Positions 5,692-8,029 of a stretch of DNA of 8,029 nt are shown here, piece after piece. The notes beneath the pieces were generated by a model. The model did no database searches. It had not been told where the DNA came from and saw nothing but the letters and a program-made list of their open reading frames with translations. A program made the position numbers and the translations under genes. Origin of the DNA: Pelomonas sp963992225 (lineage in GTDB: Bacteria > Pseudomonadota > Gammaproteobacteria > Burkholderiales > Burkholderiaceae_C). The DNA lies in assembly GCA_963992225.1 (NCBI GenBank), contig CAXDTK010000245.1, positions 1 through 8,029 on the forward strand, in the 5' to 3' direction. How positions within the stretch are numbered: the stretch's first letter is position 1; each line of letters starts with the position of its first letter.

Positions 5692-5925
5692 ATGAACCTG
5701 CGTCAGAGGCTGCTGCCGCGCTTCCCGACCACATATCTGGAGGCCTGCTTGCGGTTCGCTGGCGACGCCATGATGAACGCAGCAAGTGTGCAGGGGAAGA
5801 CAACGCCGCCGCTAGCGACATCCGAGAGTGGGCGGCTGGGGTCGACGCTCCAGTCCCTCAATCCACGGTGCCTCGTGAGGGCGCACCATCTGATCTACGA
5901 GCGCCGGATATGCCTCTCGATCTAG
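5692..5925 (+). CDS. Small hypothetical ORF, 77 aa, or 5' part of a frameshifted gene
   Basis: It begins MNLRQRLLPRFPTTYLEACL, a helical start of the RFPxxYLxxxLxxAGD kind, and continues to LIYERRICLSI. No family is assigned. By hand count the third-position GC in this frame is about 77% over 5692-5820 and about 85% over 5821-5922, clearly more coding-like than the overlapping frame that joins the downstream gene. That supports real translation up to the stop at 5923-5925. The ATG has no clear Shine-Dalgarno, and an in-frame stop at 5680 bars an earlier start. The next gene's start lies 8 bases past this stop, so the two may be translationally coupled, or one ancestral gene may have been split by a one-base deletion. 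Confidence 0.55.
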   Translation: MNLRQRLLPRFPTTYLEACLRFAGDAMMNAASVQGKTTPPLATSESGRLGSTLQSLNPRCLVRAHHLIYERRICLSI

Positions 5926-5933
5926 GGAAGCTG

Positions 5934-6341
5934 ATGGAAATCTGGGACGACGCGCTCGTGCCACTCAGCATCCAGGAGAACATCGCCGCCTTGCTTGCGA
6001 ACGGAGACTTGCTGCAGAAAGCCGAGTTCGCGTTCGGCGCAGAACTCACTCCTGAGGCCCTAGATGTCGCCGTGCATGAAGGCCGCATCTTGTGCGTCGA
6101 GATGCCCGGCCTGACTCTCTATCCGGCGTTCTACCTCGACCCGGCCCTTCAACGGGACCAGCTAGAGATCGTGACGCAGATGCTTGACGACCGGTCCGGC
6201 GGCGGGAAGATGCTTTTCTTTACATGCCCCAGGGGTTCGCTTGCCGATTCGTCGGGCAACCCAAGGACACCGCTGCAGGCCCTCAAAGATGGCGACCTTG
6301 ATGCGGTAAAACGAGCCGTCCTCGGATCCGTTGAACGATAG
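5934..6341 (+). CDS. Protein with Xre/MbcA/ParS-antitoxin-like C-terminal region
   Basis: This 135-residue soluble protein follows the layout of proteins ending in the Xre/MbcA/ParS toxin-binding domain. It has a helical N-terminus (ENIAALLANGDLLQKAEFAFGAELTPEA), a GRIL...V...G...YPAF step (50-66), a helix (LEIVTQML), and near the end the signature-like NPRTPLQALKDGDLDAVKRAV (109-129), matching the family's N-x-R/G-x-PLELL-x-x-GD-x-x-AV. In the well-studied pairs this domain neutralises a RES-domain toxin (ParT/MbcT type), but no RES gene is adjacent. ATG 5934 has AGGGA five bases upstream; an in-frame ATG at 5910 or GTG at 5661 would lengthen it, but codon bias favours the other frame there. 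The assignment rests on pattern resemblance and is moderate. Confidence 0.65.
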   Translation: MEIWDDALVPLSIQENIAALLANGDLLQKAEFAFGAELTPEALDVAVHEGRILCVEMPGLTLYPAFYLDPALQRDQLEIVTQMLDDRSGGGKMLFFTCPRGSLADSSGNPRTPLQALKDGDLDAVKRAVLGSVER

Positions 6342-6344
6342 AAA

Positions 6345-6359
6345 GGCGGGACATCCGCC
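6345..6359. terminator. Short hairpin between convergent genes
   Basis: GGCGG (6345-6349) and CCGCC (6355-6359) form a 5-bp GC stem with a 5-base loop, three bases after the stop of the MbcA/ParS-like gene. It lies in the 39-base gap before the convergent methyltransferase stop. There is no T-run on either side, so it is a weak candidate for a bidirectional terminator. Confidence 0.3.
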
Positions 6360-6380
6360 GCCCAGGTAGTGCCTGTGGCA

Positions 6381-7049
6381 TCAGAGCAGATGGCCCGTCA
6401 TCTCGCCGCGACGCCAGATAGCGATGTAGTCTGGGCTCCCGTTGATGGCGCGCGAGTACAACCAAGGTGGCGTCAGCTTCTCGTGTGGCAGCGCCCAGAT
6501 AGGCTTGCCAGCGTGGACATGTTCATTCCCAATAGAGATGTACTCGTCACACGAGGCAATGAGAGCGGCCTCATCGATGCCAGTCGCGCTACCTCCAGCC
6601 TGGCCGCGGGCCGGATCGTACAGATGGGTGACCCAGCAAGAGACGACCACGCTTGGTCGGTACTTCTTGACCGCTGAGATCGCGTCAAGTCGTTCGACGT
6701 TGTCGCCATATGGGACGGTGGGCTGGTTGATGGACTGGTAGTAGAGCTTGAAGGACTCGTCTTCCTGCTGGCGATTGTCGGTCGCAGGAATGCCGAGCGC
6801 TCTAGCTAGAGCTCCGTGACCGGAGCCAATTTCTACAGCCGACCGTCCTTGAATGCGGGCTTGGAGGAAGGAGCACAGCTCCTCAGTTGGAAAGCCGTAG
6901 ATGCCGTGTCGAACGCCGAACAACAGTCGTTCCTCAGCCGTGGTTCCTTGAAGCACGCCGGCAGGCACGACGCGCAACTTTCCCTCTGAATCCAGCAGCA
7001 AGCCAGAGATGTCGCGGACCCTCTCGGGATCAACTGTGAACGCTTCCAT
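6381..7049 (-). CDS. SAM-dependent methyltransferase-like protein, 222 aa
   Basis: The Rossmann-type SAM-binding motif I is clear: AVEIGSGHG at residues 71-79, followed by ALGIPATDNRQQED, where Asp91 or the nearby acidic residues would bind the ribose. Later parts fit the fold: YRPSVVVSCWVTHLY (130-144) as strand 4, and EYISIGNEHVHAGKPIW (169-185) as strand 5 and the loop after it. No DNA-methylase DPPY/NPPY motif is present after strand 4 (the residues there are SCWVTH), so DNA adenine methylation is unlikely; the substrate is unknown. The N-terminal ~65 residues are a helical lead-in (FGVRHGIYGFPTEELCSFLQ). ATG 7049 has only a weak ribosome site. It is divergent from the H-NS-like gene and converges on the MbcA/ParS-like gene. 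Confidence 0.75.
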   Translation of the reverse strand: MEAFTVDPERVRDISGLLLDSEGKLRVVPAGVLQGTTAEERLLFGVRHGIYGFPTEELCSFLQARIQGRSAVEIGSGHGALARALGIPATDNRQQEDESFKLYYQSINQPTVPYGDNVERLDAISAVKKYRPSVVVSCWVTHLYDPARGQAGGSATGIDEAALIASCDEYISIGNEHVHAGKPIWALPHEKLTPPWLYSRAINGSPDYIAIWRRGEMTGHLL

Positions 7050-7153
7050 CAGCTTGATTCTTGCAGAGCGTCGTTGTAGAACTTACTCAAACGCACCAGA
7101 TGGCGGCATTGGCTTCTAGTAATAGACTATCGGCAAACAACTTTGGAGCCTTT
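7050..7153. promoter_or_regulatory. Divergent intergenic region between the methyltransferase and H-NS-like genes
   Basis: These 104 bases must hold promoters for both divergent genes. The right half (CTAGTAATAGACTATCGGCA, about 7117-7136) is A+T-richer than its surroundings, as expected for a promoter or an H-NS autoregulatory site. I found no -35/-10 pair with correct spacing, so no exact promoter is proposed. Confidence 0.35.
7144..7147 (+). promoter_or_regulatory. Shine-Dalgarno of the H-NS-like gene
   Basis: GGAG, six bases before ATG 7154. It places the start there rather than at an upstream in-frame start at 7061, which would add 31 residues absent from H-NS family proteins. Confidence 0.65.
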
Positions 7154-7585
7154 ATGGCAAAAACCGTCGATCAAATCCGCGCACAGATTGCTAAGTTGCA
7201 GGAGCGAGAGAAGGCGTTGCTGCAGCGTGAAGCTGTCGGAGTTGTTGCTCGAATCAAGGAGGCCGTTGCTCACTACGGCATCACCGCAGAGCAGATTTTT
7301 GGTGGAAGCGGTGCCGCAGTCGACTCGAAGAAGGTTGCTGCTCGCAAGCCCACGCTGAAAGCGCCCAAGGCTAAGGTCGCTAGGACGCCACGCGCACCAA
7401 AGGTTGAGGCTCCGGCAGACGGCGCCAGCGCGGCGAGGGCCCCAAGCCCTTCTAAGGGCGTCAAGATTGCAGCGAAATACAAGGATCCTGACGGCAACAC
7501 TTGGAGCGGCCGAGGCAGTCAGCCCCGTTGGCTTCGGGCCGCGATCGAGTCCGGAAAGAAGCTTGAGGATTTCGCGGTCGCCTAA
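7154..7585 (+). CDS. H-NS family nucleoid-associated protein
   Basis: This 143-residue DNA-binding protein of the H-NS histone family resembles the short Bph3-like homologues found in beta-proteobacteria. Residues 1-50 form the oligomerisation helix (DQIRAQIAKLQEREKALLQR) and the following AVAHYGITAEQIF. Residues 56-105 are a Lys/Ala/Pro-rich flexible linker, longer and more basic than in Escherichia coli H-NS. Residues 106-143 are the DNA-binding domain KYKDPDGNTWSGRGSQPRWL...GKKLEDF. The minor-groove loop reads GRGSQP instead of the common GRGRxP. Such proteins silence A+T-rich acquired DNA. ATG 7154 is chosen from the GGAG site and from family length. It is probably transcribed with the small gene that begins 23 bases after its stop. 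Confidence 0.92.
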   Translation: MAKTVDQIRAQIAKLQEREKALLQREAVGVVARIKEAVAHYGITAEQIFGGSGAAVDSKKVAARKPTLKAPKAKVARTPRAPKVEAPADGASAARAPSPSKGVKIAAKYKDPDGNTWSGRGSQPRWLRAAIESGKKLEDFAVA

Positions 7586-7591
7586 GGCGAC
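7577..7591. repeat. 6-bp inverted repeat with the H-NS stop codon as loop
   Basis: GTCGCC (7577-7582) and GGCGAC (7586-7591) are exact reverse complements around TAA. It could be a small stem at the end of the H-NS-like message. There is no T-run, so termination is unlikely, and function is unproven. Confidence 0.3.
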
Positions 7592-7608
7592 TCCTCTGGG
7601 CTCGGGTT

Positions 7609-7791
7609 ATGAAAGAGATCCGAGTCCGGTGGCTTTTTGGCCTCCACGAGACCGAGGACGGTCAGCCGCTGGATGGTGGCATATGGTTTCCGGACACTCC
7701 GCAGAACAGGCGGGATGCCGAAATCATCGTGGAGAGCGGGTGTGAGGTGGCCGGTCCTGGCAGCCACTGGATTGAAGAGAGGGAGGCGTGA
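7609..7791 (+). CDS. Small hypothetical protein, 60 aa
   Basis: I do not recognise this family. The 60-residue protein is acidic and soluble, beginning MKEIRVRWLFGLHETEDGQP and ending GPGSHWIEEREA. Third-position GC is high in this frame and low in the others, so it is probably translated despite its size. The ATG lies 23 bases after the H-NS-like stop, with no good Shine-Dalgarno (CTCGGGTT precedes it), which suggests co-transcription and perhaps reinitiation. The tryptophans and closing GxxWIEERE suggest a compact beta-type domain. Its position next to an H-NS homologue is the only functional hint. Confidence 0.65.
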   Translation: MKEIRVRWLFGLHETEDGQPLDGGIWFPDTPQNRRDAEIIVESGCEVAGPGSHWIEEREA

Positions 7792-7880
7792 GTGCGGACA
7801 TTCGTTCAGAACGAAGTCAACACCCTACAAGTCCTCCCGCGAGTATTGCTGCTCGCCTACTTCTCCCACTTAAGCGACCT

Positions 7881-8029
7881 TCAGACTACTCTGATGTCCA
7901 CGCCGAGCTTGTCGCGGAACACGCGGTGCGACCGAACCTCCTTCGCGATGATGTTGACGAGATGGTGGTGGTGTGTGAGCGTCCAGCCGCGCCATCTTGA
8001 ACATCGGCCGGCGGCATAGGAGCCTCGTG
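7881..8029 (-). CDS. 3' end of a minus-strand gene running off the window
   Basis: The minus-strand frame ending at TGA 7881-7883 reads THHHHLVNIIAKEVRSHRVF and then RDKLGVDIRVV before stopping. By hand count over 7881-7994 its codon positions 1, 2 and 3 are about 66, 37 and 84% GC, the profile of a coding frame in GC-rich DNA; plus-strand readings of the same bases fit worse. The frame is open to the window edge without an ATG. From about 7995 to 8029 a different minus-strand frame (MFKMARLDAH, ATG at 8004) looks more gene-like, so a frameshift around the CAC repeats (7966-7978) is possible. The family is not recognised. Confidence 0.5.
   Translation of the reverse strand, partial: RGSYAAGRCSRWRGWTLTHHHHLVNIIAKEVRSHRVFRDKLGVDIRVV

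Noticed and set aside
5502..5909. Long upstream extension of the MbcA/ParS-like frame (including a GTG at 5661)
   Set aside because: It overlaps the lipoprotein gene, and its position-specific GC is not coding-like, while the 5692-5925 frame is. It remains possible only if homologues show the same N-terminus.
7801..7815. TTCGTT-CAG-AACGAA hairpin
   Set aside because: Short stem with a three-base loop and no T-run; too weak to call a terminator between the convergent genes.
7788..8000. 70-aa plus-strand ORF starting GTG and overlapping the previous stop
   Set aside because: The GTGA overlap is attractive, but GGAGG is only one base from this start, and position-specific GC over 7881-7994 fits the minus strand much better.
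7792..8019. 75-aa plus-strand ORF with well-spaced GGAGG
   Set aside because: The ribosome site is good, but by hand count its first codon position is only about 37% GC over 7881-7994, unlike real genes here, and the second half (TRWWWCVSVQPRHLE) reads like antisense of the minus-strand gene.
1..8029. CRISPR array, tRNA, rRNA, integron attC or phage attachment site
   Set aside because: No regularly spaced repeats, no cloverleaf or CCA-type ends and no paired attC cores were found by eye.

Overview
The window is about 8 kb of GC-rich DNA with strong third-position GC bias. It most resembles an accessory region of a beta-proteobacterium, probably Burkholderiales. The basis is the codon bias, an H-NS homologue of the short Bph3-like type common there, and IS3- and IS30-family remnants. 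This placement is an inference, since no rRNA, tRNA or housekeeping gene is present. The gene content (mobile-element debris, an orphan adenine methyltransferase, an H-NS-like silencer, small unrecognised genes) fits a genomic island or plasmid backbone.

Left part (1-2113): a stack of broken elements, all on the minus strand. The C-terminal third of an IS3-family transposase (51-329) abuts the intact right end of an IS30-family element (330 to about 1450). The IS30 copy keeps its whole catalytic domain but has lost its first residues, start codon and left end. It is joined directly to a Dam-type DNA adenine methyltransferase gene (about 1441-2108) that lacks its C-terminus.

Middle (2271-4707): a HAD-fold protein of the HAD_SAK_2 type on the plus strand converges on an unrecognised 180-residue gene on the minus strand. 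After a strong hairpin terminator (3377-3400) comes a minus-strand pair: an XRE-family regulator (4420-4707) and an unrecognised 293-residue protein (3421-4302).

Right-middle (4798-6341): divergent from the regulator lies a plus-strand run. It holds a predicted lipoprotein with a charged helix, a small ORF (5692-5925), and a protein whose C-terminus resembles the toxin-binding domain of Xre/MbcA/ParS antitoxins. The last two may be two coupled genes or one frameshifted gene.

Right end (6381-8029): a small SAM-methyltransferase-like gene (minus strand) is divergent from an H-NS-family gene (plus strand). A 60-residue hypothetical gene follows, and then the 3' end of a minus-strand gene that runs off the window.

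No complete, recognisable defence, toxin-antitoxin, CRISPR or secretion system is visible. The most promising unexplained units are the XRE/293-residue pair with its divergent lipoprotein neighbour, and the orphan MbcA/ParS-like locus without a RES toxin.
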